Assembly (NCBI GenBank): GCA_944326675.1
Contig: CALVET010000074.1
Span: forward strand, 1-32,349
DNA: 32,349 bases
Source of the DNA: Candidatus Gastranaerophilales bacterium
GTDB lineage: Bacteria; Cyanobacteriota; Vampirovibrionia; Gastranaerophilales; Gastranaerophilaceae
Direction: 5' to 3'
Made by a program: the position numbers and the translations under genes. Below, one piece after another: positions 23,035 to 30,898 of this stretch. The first letter of the stretch is position 1. Every line of letters starts with the position of its first letter. The notes below the pieces were generated by a model. The model ran no database searches. It was not told where the DNA came from and saw nothing but the letters and a program-made list of their open reading frames with translations.

Positions 23035-23110
23035 TGGAGCGGAAGACGGGGCTCGAACCCGCAGCAGCCTGCTTGGAAGGCAGGTACTCTACCAATTGAG
23101 TTACTTCCGC
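23035..23110 (-). tRNA. tRNA-Gly(TCC)
   Basis: Cloverleaf on the minus strand: acceptor GCGGAAG / CTTCCGC, D arm ACTC...GAGT, anticodon stem CCTGC / GCAGG around loop CTTCCAA (anticodon TCC), T arm TGCGG-GTTCGAG-CCCCG-like, discriminator T, and CCA encoded at 23035-23037. It lies 31 bases after the dapL stop with a terminator right behind, so it is probably released from the dapL transcript. Unlike this tRNA, tRNA-Lys in the window has no encoded CCA. Confidence 0.95.
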
Positions 23111-23141
23111 AACTACAAAATTATTTTGCTATAAACAAAAT

Positions 23142-24335
23142 TTATTTGCAAGAGCTAACTAATATTTTATCCAATCTTTCCATTGCTTCTTTTGTCAATT
23201 CGTTTGTTCCAAAAGAAGTTAAACGGAAAAATCCTTCGCCGTTTTTGCCAAAACCTGCTCCAGGAGTACCCACAACTTGGATTTTTTCCAACATAAAATC
23301 AAAAAATTCCCAGCTTGTCATGTTATTCGGACACTTTAACCAAATATAAGGAGAATGAACTCCGCCTGTAAACCAAATATTGTGCTTAGTTAAGGTATCA
23401 GCGATTATTTTAGCATTCTTTTTATAATAATTAATATTCTCTTTTATCTCTTTTTGACCTTGATTGCTAAAAACAGCTTCAGCACCTCTTTGTACAATAT
23501 AAGGTACACCGTTAAATTTTGTTGTTTGTCTTCTTAACCACATTTTATTTAAGCTCATATCATTGAAATTAAGCTCTAAAGGAACAACGGTATAACCGCA
23601 GCGAGTTCCCGTAAAGCCTGCAGTCTTAGAAAATGAACAAAATTCAATAGCACAAGTTTTAGCACCCTCAATTTCAAAAATGCTTCTTGGTAAACTTTCA
23701 TCGCTGATAAAACATTCATAAGCGGCGTCATATAATATTACGGCATTATTCTTATTTGCCCAATCCACCCATTTTTTGAGCTGTTCTTTATTGTAAACCG
23801 CTCCTGTCGGGTTATTGGGTGAACAAATATATACAATATCTGCCTTTACATCATCATTTGGCAAAGGAAGAAAATTGTTTTCCTGATTTGCTTGTGCAAA
23901 AATTATTTTTCTACCTTGCATGATATTAGTATCAACATAAACAGGATATACAGGATCAGGAATTAAAACCGTATTATCTTTTGAAAAAATATCTAAAATA
24001 TTTCCCAAATCTGATTTAGCACCATCCGAAATAAATATTTCATCAAGTTTTAAATCCACTTTTTTTTCTTTATAGTATCCTTGAATTTTTTCTTTTAAAA
24101 AGTCGTAACCCTGCTCTGGACCATAACCGTGGAAACCTTCAAAAGTGCCCATTTCGTCTACGGCTTTTTTCATAGCCTCAACCACACTTTTACATAACGG
24201 CCTTGTAACATCGCCTATTCCAAGACGAATTATTTTTTTATCCGGATTTTTTTCGCTAAATTCCTTTACTTTTCTTGCAATAGTTGAAAAAAGATAACTC
24301 GCTTCTAGATTTTTATAATTTTCATTAATTTCCAT
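23142..24335 (-). CDS. dapL: LL-diaminopimelate aminotransferase
   Basis: 397 residues; converts tetrahydrodipicolinate directly to LL-diaminopimelate with glutamate as amino donor, the one-step lysine/peptidoglycan route of cyanobacteria, plants and chlamydiae. Family features: 'IRLGIGDVTRPL', 'GFHGYGPEQGYDFLKEKI', 'ISDGAKSDLGN', 'PDPVYPVYVDTNIM', 'CSPNNPTGAVY', and PLP-Lys in 'CSFSKTAGFTGTRCG'. Ribosome site GAGG 6 bases before the ATG. It follows the DUF1822-like gene by 25 bases and precedes tRNA-Gly, forming one minus-strand unit. Its presence supports the cyanobacterial affiliation. Confidence 0.96.
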   Translation of the reverse strand: MEINENYKNLEASYLFSTIARKVKEFSEKNPDKKIIRLGIGDVTRPLCKSVVEAMKKAVDEMGTFEGFHGYGPEQGYDFLKEKIQGYYKEKKVDLKLDEIFISDGAKSDLGNILDIFSKDNTVLIPDPVYPVYVDTNIMQGRKIIFAQANQENNFLPLPNDDVKADIVYICSPNNPTGAVYNKEQLKKWVDWANKNNAVILYDAAYECFISDESLPRSIFEIEGAKTCAIEFCSFSKTAGFTGTRCGYTVVPLELNFNDMSLNKMWLRRQTTKFNGVPYIVQRGAEAVFSNQGQKEIKENINYYKKNAKIIADTLTKHNIWFTGGVHSPYIWLKCPNNMTSWEFFDFMLEKIQVVGTPGAGFGKNGEGFFRLTSFGTNELTKEAMERLDKILVSSCK

Positions 24336-24360
24336 ATTTGCCTCTATTAACCTAACATAA

Positions 24361-25980
24361 TTACTTTAATTCAACCACCAAGGTCACATCTGCGGTTTTT
24401 GAAATAATTCCGCTGCTTGGCGGCTTCATATATGTTAAAGTGTCATTTATAACTTTTTTAATCACATTATCTATTGCAACCGTTCCTGATGAAGAAGAAA
24501 GTTTAATATCTTCAATATCTCCGTTTGACGCAATTTTTATATCTAATTTTACAATTTTATTTATGGGAATATCATTAACTAAAAGTAAATCATTTTGAAG
24601 ATTTAATTTTATATTTTTTCCTACCAATTGTAAAAATTTAGTATAATTATCTTTTTTTACTATGCTCTCCGGTGCTTCCCAAGAAATCTTTGCAACAGAA
24701 GGAGTATATGTTGGTTTAGTTGAAATCGGCTGATTTATAACAAAATCATTTATATTTGTTTCTTTCGGAATGAGCTGCGCCTGACCTGTTTGGGGCATTG
24801 GATAATCATAAGAATTATCATAACCTTCATTGACTTCTTCAAAATCTGCCATAGGTGCATTTTCATCAAGGGTTTCACTGCTGCCTTTTATTGAAATTAA
24901 AGCAAAACTGCCCAAAATAACAAAAATTAAAGCTATTATCAATAAAGTTCTTCTGTGCTTAGCACTGACTACAGTTTTAATTTGCGGTAATTCCAATTTT
25001 GGAATATCGTTAAAAATAGAATCAATTAAATTCTTGCTTATTTGCTTTTTGGACTCATCAGAAGCCAAATCAAACATTTGAACTGTTTTCGGTTTTTCTT
25101 TATCGGAAAAGTCTTCTTTTTTATCTTGAGGCTTTTCTTCTACATCTATAAAAACCTCTTCTTTTGTTGAATCATCTTTTTCATCCAATACTGCATTTTC
25201 AAGACTTTCTTCCAATGTCATTGCCTTTTGCGGAGCTTGCAAATCTCGTTCAACTTCTTTTGTCTTGATTTTTGTTTCAAGCTTTCTTATTACATCCGGA
25301 TAATATTTAATATTATTCGCCAACTTCTCAAATTCAACCGCATCGATAAAACGGCTCCTGCAAGAATCGCAATTCATTAAATGCTGAATCATTTGTCTTT
25401 TATAAAGAGAAGATAAATCGTTATCAATAAATTTTAAAAATAATCCCATACAATCAGTATGTTTACCTAACAATGTTTTTGTGGGAATTGAATGACGGGT
25501 TAAATTTACAAATTTATTAATATCAAAAATCATATCCAAAGTCGGATAATAAAACTTAGAATCCGATGAACAGTTACTGATGCTTTTTGAATCGATAAAA
25601 CCAATCATTTTAGCTTCTTTTATTTTTGCACCAATTTGCACAACAAAATAAAAATGCGGTAAAATGTCCATTTCGGAATGAATTTTTGGAATTTTTATAG
25701 TCTTTTCTCTGTAAAGGGTTATTACATCTATTCTATAGTTGTTATGATAAATATCTGTTATTTTAAATTCTTCAAATAAAAGCGGAATTTTATAAACGCT
25801 TCTTTTTGTATCTATTCTGATTTTCTTTGCATTAAGATAATTTGCAGCGCAAGAAATACCAAGCATATCTATCATTGCTCTTTTTCTTGCTTTGCTTTCA
25901 GATAAAGAAGCGGCCAAAAGCTTAGCATTATAAGCTTGCTCGTCAGTTATTTCAACTATTTCAACTTCCTGTATTAACAA
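24361..25980 (-). CDS. DUF1822-like / zinc-finger / TonB-C-like membrane protein
   Basis: 539 residues, composite. Residues about 10-160 resemble cyanobacterial DUF1822 ('LLAASLSESKARKRAMIDML', 'CAANYLNAKKIRIDT', 'IPKIHSEMDILPHFYFVVQIG'). Next is an anti-sigma-type zinc motif H-x3-C-x2-C (H200, C204, C207 in 'QHLMNCDSCRSRF'). An acidic linker leads to one transmembrane helix (346-364, 'LLIIALIFVILGSFALISI'), then a Pro-rich spacer and a C-terminal domain (about 440-539) with the TonB-C pattern ('KLDIKIASNGDIEDIKLSSS', 'YMKPPSSG', 'ADVTLVVELK'). Predicted topology: N-terminus in cytoplasm, TonB-like end in periplasm. It could signal from the envelope to a sigma factor; this is inference. No ATG or ribosome site; TTG 25980 is the best start. 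Confidence 0.7.
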   Translation of the reverse strand: MLIQEVEIVEITDEQAYNAKLLAASLSESKARKRAMIDMLGISCAANYLNAKKIRIDTKRSVYKIPLLFEEFKITDIYHNNYRIDVITLYREKTIKIPKIHSEMDILPHFYFVVQIGAKIKEAKMIGFIDSKSISNCSSDSKFYYPTLDMIFDINKFVNLTRHSIPTKTLLGKHTDCMGLFLKFIDNDLSSLYKRQMIQHLMNCDSCRSRFIDAVEFEKLANNIKYYPDVIRKLETKIKTKEVERDLQAPQKAMTLEESLENAVLDEKDDSTKEEVFIDVEEKPQDKKEDFSDKEKPKTVQMFDLASDESKKQISKNLIDSIFNDIPKLELPQIKTVVSAKHRRTLLIIALIFVILGSFALISIKGSSETLDENAPMADFEEVNEGYDNSYDYPMPQTGQAQLIPKETNINDFVINQPISTKPTYTPSVAKISWEAPESIVKKDNYTKFLQLVGKNIKLNLQNDLLLVNDIPINKIVKLDIKIASNGDIEDIKLSSSSGTVAIDNVIKKVINDTLTYMKPPSSGIISKTADVTLVVELK

Positions 25981-26022
25981 AATTTATAAACCCAATAATC
26001 TCTTTATTTATAATTTGACACA

Positions 26023-26054
26023 TAATGAATTTTTTTTCAAAAAAAAATTCATTA
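26023..26054. repeat. 15-bp perfect inverted repeat between divergent genes
   Basis: TAATGAATTTTTTTT (26023-26037), two-base centre, then its exact reverse complement (26040-26054). A T8/A9 tract lies at the centre. It sits between the DUF1822-like gene and glyS. Confidence 0.9.
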
Positions 26055-26118
26055 TTGTAACGTTTTTGTTGCATTTTCTTAATAAATTTTTCCAAGCGTG
26101 TATTTTGTTTTAATTTTT

Positions 26119-26129
26119 TATAATATAAT
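26119..26129 (+). promoter_or_regulatory. double -10 box directly before glyS
   Basis: TATAATATAAT at 26119-26129. The second hexamer ends nine bases before the ATG at 26139, predicting an untranslated leader of only a few bases. No Shine-Dalgarno sequence is present. Confidence 0.45.
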
Positions 26130-26138
26130 TTGTTTATT

Positions 26139-28196
26139 ATGAAAAAAGATTTTTTATTGGAAATATTGGTTCAAGAGCTTCCCTATAAATTCATTCCAAG
26201 TGCAATAACGCAGCTAAAAAGCTCTTTTGAAAAACTGTTTAAAGAAAATGCTCTTAATTATGGTGACATTAAAGTTTATGCTACACCAAGAAGATTAGCA
26301 GTAATTGTTTCTGGTTTATCAGATAAACAAGAAAACATTAAAAAAGATGTCAAAGGTCCCATTTTATCTGTTGCTAAAAATCAAGACGGAACATATAGTC
26401 CTGCTGCGATTGGTTTTGCAAAGAAAAATAACATTGAAACATCGATGTTATACGAAAAAGATAACTACATTTGGGCAAAAATTGAAATAAAAGGCAAAAC
26501 TACAGCTGAAATCCTAAAAGACAATGTTGAAGCCATAATCCTGAAAATGCAAGGCTCACATTTCATGCGCTGGGCAGATAATACAGAAAAATTTTCTCGC
26601 CCGATTGAAAATGTTGTTGCAATTTTAAATGACGAAATTGTTGATTTAAAAATCCTTGATAAAAAAGCAACAAATAAAACACAAGGTCACAGATACTCCA
26701 AAAACAGATATTTGACAATAGATAAACCCGAAAATTACCTTAAAATCCTTAAAGAAGGCAATGTTACGGCAAATCAGGATGAAAGAAAAGAACTTATAAT
26801 AAACCTTGCCAAAAAATGTGCCCAAGATAATAATCTTGAAATAAAGTTTGAAAATATGGAAGATTTATTGGAAGAAATAACCTTCATAACAGAATGGCCC
26901 GTTCCCGTTTTATGCGAATTTAATGAAAGGTATCTCAAAATCCCTTCAATAGTTACAATAACTGTTATGACACAACATCAAAGATATTTTCCTTTATGGG
27001 ATAAAAACAATAAATTATCAAATAAATTTATCACCATGGCAAACTATGTCGGAGATGATTTTTCAAACATTAAAGCAGGAAATCAAAGAGTTATAACAGC
27101 AAGACTTGAAGATGGCGCGTTTTTCTACAACGAAGACACCAAAACAAAATTAATAGATAAATTAGACAATCTTAAAGGAATGACGTTCCAAAAAGGGCTG
27201 GGTTCGCTTTATGACAAAACTCAAAGAATGGTAGATTTATCTAAATTTATTTCAGAAAGATTATCTGTTAAAGATAACTCTGATATATTAAGATGTGCAC
27301 TTTTATCAAAATGCGATTTATCTACTAAGCTGGTTTTTGAATTTACCGAGCTTCAGGGCTTCATCGGCGAAAACTATGCTATAATTGATAAAGAGAAAAA
27401 ATCTGTTTCAAAAGGAATTTGCGAACACTATTTTCCTCTTGGCGCAAATGGCGAGCTTCCAAGCGAAATAACAGGTCAAATTGTTTCAATTGCAGATAAA
27501 ATTGACACAATTTGCGCTTTGTTTATTTCAACTCAAAAAGACAAAAAGAAAAAACGCCCGACAGGCTCAAACGACCCTCTTGGTGCAAGACGTGCAGCAA
27601 TTGGCATTTTAAGAACAGTCATTGAGAAAAATTTAAATCTTGACTTGGAAACAGTTATTGAACATTCTCTTGATTTATTATCAAAAGAATTTAATATTGA
27701 GCTTGAAGATACTATTTTAGATGAATTAAAAGAATTTTTCTTACAAAGATTATTATTCATGTATGAAAAAGATTTCCAAGCTCAAGTTATTAATTCGCTA
27801 TCAAGCTTTAATCCTCTAAAAGACTTGACAGGTTTTGTTGAAAAAGCAAAAATCCTGACAAAATATCAATCAAACCCTGATTTTGAATTAATAAAAGAAA
27901 ACGCAACAAGAGTTAAAAGAATCCTGAAAAACAACTCTTATGACAATGTTTCAGAAGATTTATTCACCTTAAATGAAGAAAAAGCTCTTTATGAAGCAAT
28001 TAAAAACCATAATGAAGATATTAACAATCTTGATTTATATATTCAATCTCTAAAAAGTTTAATAAATCCGATTGTCCAATTCTTTGATAAAGTTCTTGTT
28101 ATGGATAAAGATGAAAAAATCAAAAATAACAGACTTGCTTTGTTATCTAAACTAAATGAAAAATTTAGCAAAATTTGCGATTTTGAAAAGCTATAA
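26139..28196 (+). CDS. glyS: glycyl-tRNA synthetase beta subunit
   Basis: 685 residues, the family's usual size; with GlyQ forms the alpha2-beta2 glycyl-tRNA synthetase. Recognisable blocks: 'LLEILVQELPYKFIPSAITQL', 'ATPRRLAVIVSGL', 'KGPILSVA', 'MRWADNTEKFSRPI', 'PSIVTITVMTQHQRYFPLWD', 'LEDGAFFYNEDTK', 'GLGSLYDKT', 'EHYFPLGANGELPSE' and 'ADKIDTICALF', with 'RPTGSNDPLGARRAAIGILR'. ATG 26139 is chosen over the in-frame TTG 26130, which abuts the -10 box. glyQ, normally just upstream, is not here; the neighbour is divergent and unrelated. The stop overlaps the next ATG (TAATG). Confidence 0.96.
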   Translation: MKKDFLLEILVQELPYKFIPSAITQLKSSFEKLFKENALNYGDIKVYATPRRLAVIVSGLSDKQENIKKDVKGPILSVAKNQDGTYSPAAIGFAKKNNIETSMLYEKDNYIWAKIEIKGKTTAEILKDNVEAIILKMQGSHFMRWADNTEKFSRPIENVVAILNDEIVDLKILDKKATNKTQGHRYSKNRYLTIDKPENYLKILKEGNVTANQDERKELIINLAKKCAQDNNLEIKFENMEDLLEEITFITEWPVPVLCEFNERYLKIPSIVTITVMTQHQRYFPLWDKNNKLSNKFITMANYVGDDFSNIKAGNQRVITARLEDGAFFYNEDTKTKLIDKLDNLKGMTFQKGLGSLYDKTQRMVDLSKFISERLSVKDNSDILRCALLSKCDLSTKLVFEFTELQGFIGENYAIIDKEKKSVSKGICEHYFPLGANGELPSEITGQIVSIADKIDTICALFISTQKDKKKKRPTGSNDPLGARRAAIGILRTVIEKNLNLDLETVIEHSLDLLSKEFNIELEDTILDELKEFFLQRLLFMYEKDFQAQVINSLSSFNPLKDLTGFVEKAKILTKYQSNPDFELIKENATRVKRILKNNSYDNVSEDLFTLNEEKALYEAIKNHNEDINNLDLYIQSLKSLINPIVQFFDKVLVMDKDEKIKNNRLALLSKLNEKFSKICDFEKL

Positions 28197-29269
28197 TGAG
28201 AATATTATTAATAAGCGACTTATATCCTCTAAAATCTGACCATACAATCCCGTCAGTTTTAGAGGATTTTTCACTTGCCCTGAAAGAAAAAAATGCCGTT
28301 ATTGAAGTTATTCGCCCTAACTTTCTATTTAACACCTTTATTAGAGGACACAAAATTTTTAAATCCGGAATATACTTTGAAAAAGGAATAAAAATATATA
28401 ATGAAAACTTTCTTATACCGTTTTTATTTGACGATTTAAAATTAGAAAATAAGTTTGATGTAATAATTTCACACATGCCCCTTGGGCACATTTATGCTAA
28501 TGTAATCAACAAAAAATTAAAACTCCCGAGAATTTCCATCCTGCACTACAGCGATTATAGAGTTTTAAAAGAATTAAAATACAGCTTTTATTTCAAAAAC
28601 AAACTAAAAAAAGCCCTTCAAAATTCAACCCTAAAAGGCGCAAGAAGTAACTTTTTAAAAAAAGAATTAAAAGCCGATTTTGTGCTTCCTTCGTTTATTG
28701 AAAAAGAAAACATAAAAGAAAAACAATATTTTAATCAAAATAAATTAAAAATAATCACCCTATCTAAACTAATTAAAAGAAAAAATCTTAATCTTGTTAT
28801 CATGGCGCTATCTAAAGTTAATTTTGATTTTGAATATGAAATATACGGTGAAGGCTGCCAAAATAAAAAACTGAATAATTTAATCAAAAAATTAAACCTG
28901 CAAAATAAAATTAAAATATTTCCTCATATAAACCACGATTTAATTTATGAAAAACTGGACAAAAATGACATTTTTATACTTCCATCCACCAAAGAAACAT
29001 TCGGGCTTTCTTACATTGAAGCCATGGCAAGGGGCTTGATTACAATAGGAACAAAAAACGAAGGAATAGATGGAATAATAAAAAATAATGAAAACGGTTT
29101 TTTAATTAACCCCAATATAAAAGAAACGGAAAAAATTTTATCTGAAATCAACAGTTTTTCAGCCCAAAAAAAGAAAGAAATTTCACAAAATGCGCTTAAA
29201 ACAATAGAAAATTACGAAAAAGAAAAAATTATAACAAAATATGTTGAAACAATTAAAAAAATTCTATGA
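28196..29269 (+). CDS. glycosyltransferase family 4-like (GT-B fold)
   Basis: 357 residues, cytoplasmic or membrane-peripheral. N-terminal acceptor domain begins 'MRILLISDLYPLKSDHTIPSV', the usual start of GT4 enzymes. The C-terminal donor domain has 'LKIITLSKLIKRKNLNLVI', 'YGEGCQNKKL', 'LPSTKETFGLSYIEAMARGL' with the EX7E motif, and 'NENGFLINP'. Such enzymes transfer a sugar from a nucleotide sugar, often for LPS, capsule or exopolysaccharide. Translationally coupled to glyS by a 1-base overlap, which looks like gene packing rather than shared function. Acceptor and sugar unknown. Confidence 0.88.
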   Translation: MRILLISDLYPLKSDHTIPSVLEDFSLALKEKNAVIEVIRPNFLFNTFIRGHKIFKSGIYFEKGIKIYNENFLIPFLFDDLKLENKFDVIISHMPLGHIYANVINKKLKLPRISILHYSDYRVLKELKYSFYFKNKLKKALQNSTLKGARSNFLKKELKADFVLPSFIEKENIKEKQYFNQNKLKIITLSKLIKRKNLNLVIMALSKVNFDFEYEIYGEGCQNKKLNNLIKKLNLQNKIKIFPHINHDLIYEKLDKNDIFILPSTKETFGLSYIEAMARGLITIGTKNEGIDGIIKNNENGFLINPNIKETEKILSEINSFSAQKKKEISQNALKTIENYEKEKIITKYVETIKKIL

Positions 29270-29287
29270 AAATAGATGTTTTTTCAA

Positions 29288-29305
29288 TATAATTAAAAAT
29301 ATAAT
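29288..29305 (+). promoter_or_regulatory. candidate -10 boxes of the nusB operon
   Basis: TATAAT at 29288-29293 and again at 29300-29305, followed by AAAAAGGAATTTAAATA and the ATG at 29325; the ribosome site matches that of rpsO. Confidence 0.4.
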
Positions 29306-29324
29306 AAAAAAAGGAATTTAAATA

Positions 29325-29978
29325 ATGCAAGCAAGAAGAGCAAGCAGAGAATTGACATTGATATTATTCTCCCAATTAGATAAAAATTTAGAAAAATATA
29401 AAAACGAAGATTTCTCATCTATCATTTTAAAGTCAGTAAGAACATTAATTTCAACATCTTCTGATGAAATTTCAATGTGCGTATCTAAATTAAATGAAAT
29501 TAAAAATCAAATAATCGAATTTGAAAATAATCATCCTGATAATCTTTCTCGCCCGATTGATTGCGAGAATATACCCGTTGCACTGCCTTTAACGTCTGAT
29601 TTAGAAGCTAAAATTGATGTTTTATTAAACGCAAGCGAAAAAACAATGAGCGCATTAGATATAGCCGAATTATGCACATTATCTTCTCAAGAGGATGTTA
29701 GAAGCTACATCTTAAAAATTTGCAGCGATTATCAAAAAAACAAAACAGAAATCGATAAAATAATAAGCGAATTTGCTTTTGGCTGGGATATTGAAAGATT
29801 GTTTAAAATCGACAAAGATATTTTAAGAATTGCAATAACAGAATTAGTCTTTATTAAAGACGCCCCTCATAAAGTCGTTATTGATGAAGCTTTAGAGCTT
29901 GCAAAAAAATACTCAACAGATGATTCACCTTCATTTATAAACGGTATTTTAGCCAAAGTAGTTGAAAAATATGTTTAA
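29325..29978 (+). CDS. nusB: transcription antitermination factor NusB
   Basis: 217 residues; with NusE (S10) binds boxA RNA to support rRNA transcription. The start 'MQARRASRELTLILFSQLDK' and the C-terminal all-helical part ('EIDKIISEFAFGWDIERLFKIDKDILRIAITELVF', split here only for description, and 'KVVIDEALELAKKYSTDDSPSFINGILAKV') are typical. It is about 70 residues longer than common NusB (about 140) because of an inserted central region (about 30-125), as in cyanobacterial NusB. Ribosome site AAGGAA. Overlaps ftsY by 8 bases. Confidence 0.95.
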   Translation: MQARRASRELTLILFSQLDKNLEKYKNEDFSSIILKSVRTLISTSSDEISMCVSKLNEIKNQIIEFENNHPDNLSRPIDCENIPVALPLTSDLEAKIDVLLNASEKTMSALDIAELCTLSSQEDVRSYILKICSDYQKNKTEIDKIISEFAFGWDIERLFKIDKDILRIAITELVFIKDAPHKVVIDEALELAKKYSTDDSPSFINGILAKVVEKYV

Positions 29979-30897
29979 TTTTTTTAAAAAAAATAAAGAC
30001 GAAAACAAAAAAGAAAACACTCTTAAAAGCGCATTATCAAAAACAATCGGTTCATTAATAAATAGTGTTACATCTGTTGCAAACGATGAAATAATTAATG
30101 AATACGAATTGGATGACATTGAATCTATGCTTATTAAGGCTGATTTAGGAGTAGATTTATCTGTTGAACTGACTGAAAAATTAAGAGATAAAAAAATTAA
30201 ATCTTCTGAATTAAAACCTTTTTTAAAAGAAGAATTTATCAATATTTTAAATAATGCTCCTGATGAAAAACTAAAATTTGATAAAAACAAAATCAATATC
30301 TATTTTGTTGTAGGCGTTAATGGTGCAGGCAAAACAACCCTAATCGGAAAACTCGCCCATAAATTCAAAAAAGAAGGTTCAAAAGTTCTTCTTGTTGCAG
30401 GGGACACTTTTAGAGCAGCAGCAGAAGAACAGCTTGATGTATGGTCTAAAAGAGCCGAGGTTGACATTTTAAGAGAAGACAAAGCAGACAGCGCTTCATT
30501 GGCATTTAGAGCAATAGACTTAGCAAGAAAAGATAATTATAACGTTGTAATTATCGATAGTGCAGGAAGACTGCAAAACAAATTCAATCTGATTGAAGAA
30601 TTAAAAAAAATAAAAAACGTAATAAACAAAAAGCTTGAAAACGATAACCTTGAAACAATTCTTGTTTTAGACGGCACCCAAGGACAAAACGGGCTAAATC
30701 AAGCCATGGTATTTAATGAGGCAGTTGATATATCGGCTATCGCAATAACAAAACTGGACGGCACACCAAAAGGCGGAATTATTTTTTCAATAGCCAAAAA
30801 CCTTAAACTGCCGACAAAGTTAATCGGAATAGGCGAAAGTATTGACGATATTAAAGAATTTGACAAAAATGAGTTTATAAGCGCATTATTCGATTAA
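29971..30897 (+). CDS. ftsY: signal recognition particle receptor FtsY
   Basis: 308 residues; the membrane-associated GTPase that receives SRP-bound ribosomes. Short N-terminal A region (MFNFFKKNKD...), N domain helices to about 105, then the G domain: G1 GVNGAGKTT (115-123), 'GDTFRAAAEEQL', G3 'DSAGRLQNK' (usual form DTAGR, so Thr to Ser), 'VLDGTQGQNGLNQA', G4 'TKLDGTPKGG' and 'GIGESIDDIKEF'. ATG 29971 lies inside nusB (8-base overlap) and gives the common FtsY start; the in-frame TTG 29962 is less likely. Followed after one base by comEC. Confidence 0.96.
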   Translation: MFNFFKKNKDENKKENTLKSALSKTIGSLINSVTSVANDEIINEYELDDIESMLIKADLGVDLSVELTEKLRDKKIKSSELKPFLKEEFINILNNAPDEKLKFDKNKINIYFVVGVNGAGKTTLIGKLAHKFKKEGSKVLLVAGDTFRAAAEEQLDVWSKRAEVDILREDKADSASLAFRAIDLARKDNYNVVIIDSAGRLQNKFNLIEELKKIKNVINKKLENDNLETILVLDGTQGQNGLNQAMVFNEAVDISAIAITKLDGTPKGGIIFSIAKNLKLPTKLIGIGESIDDIKEFDKNEFISALFD

Positions 30898-30898
30898 A

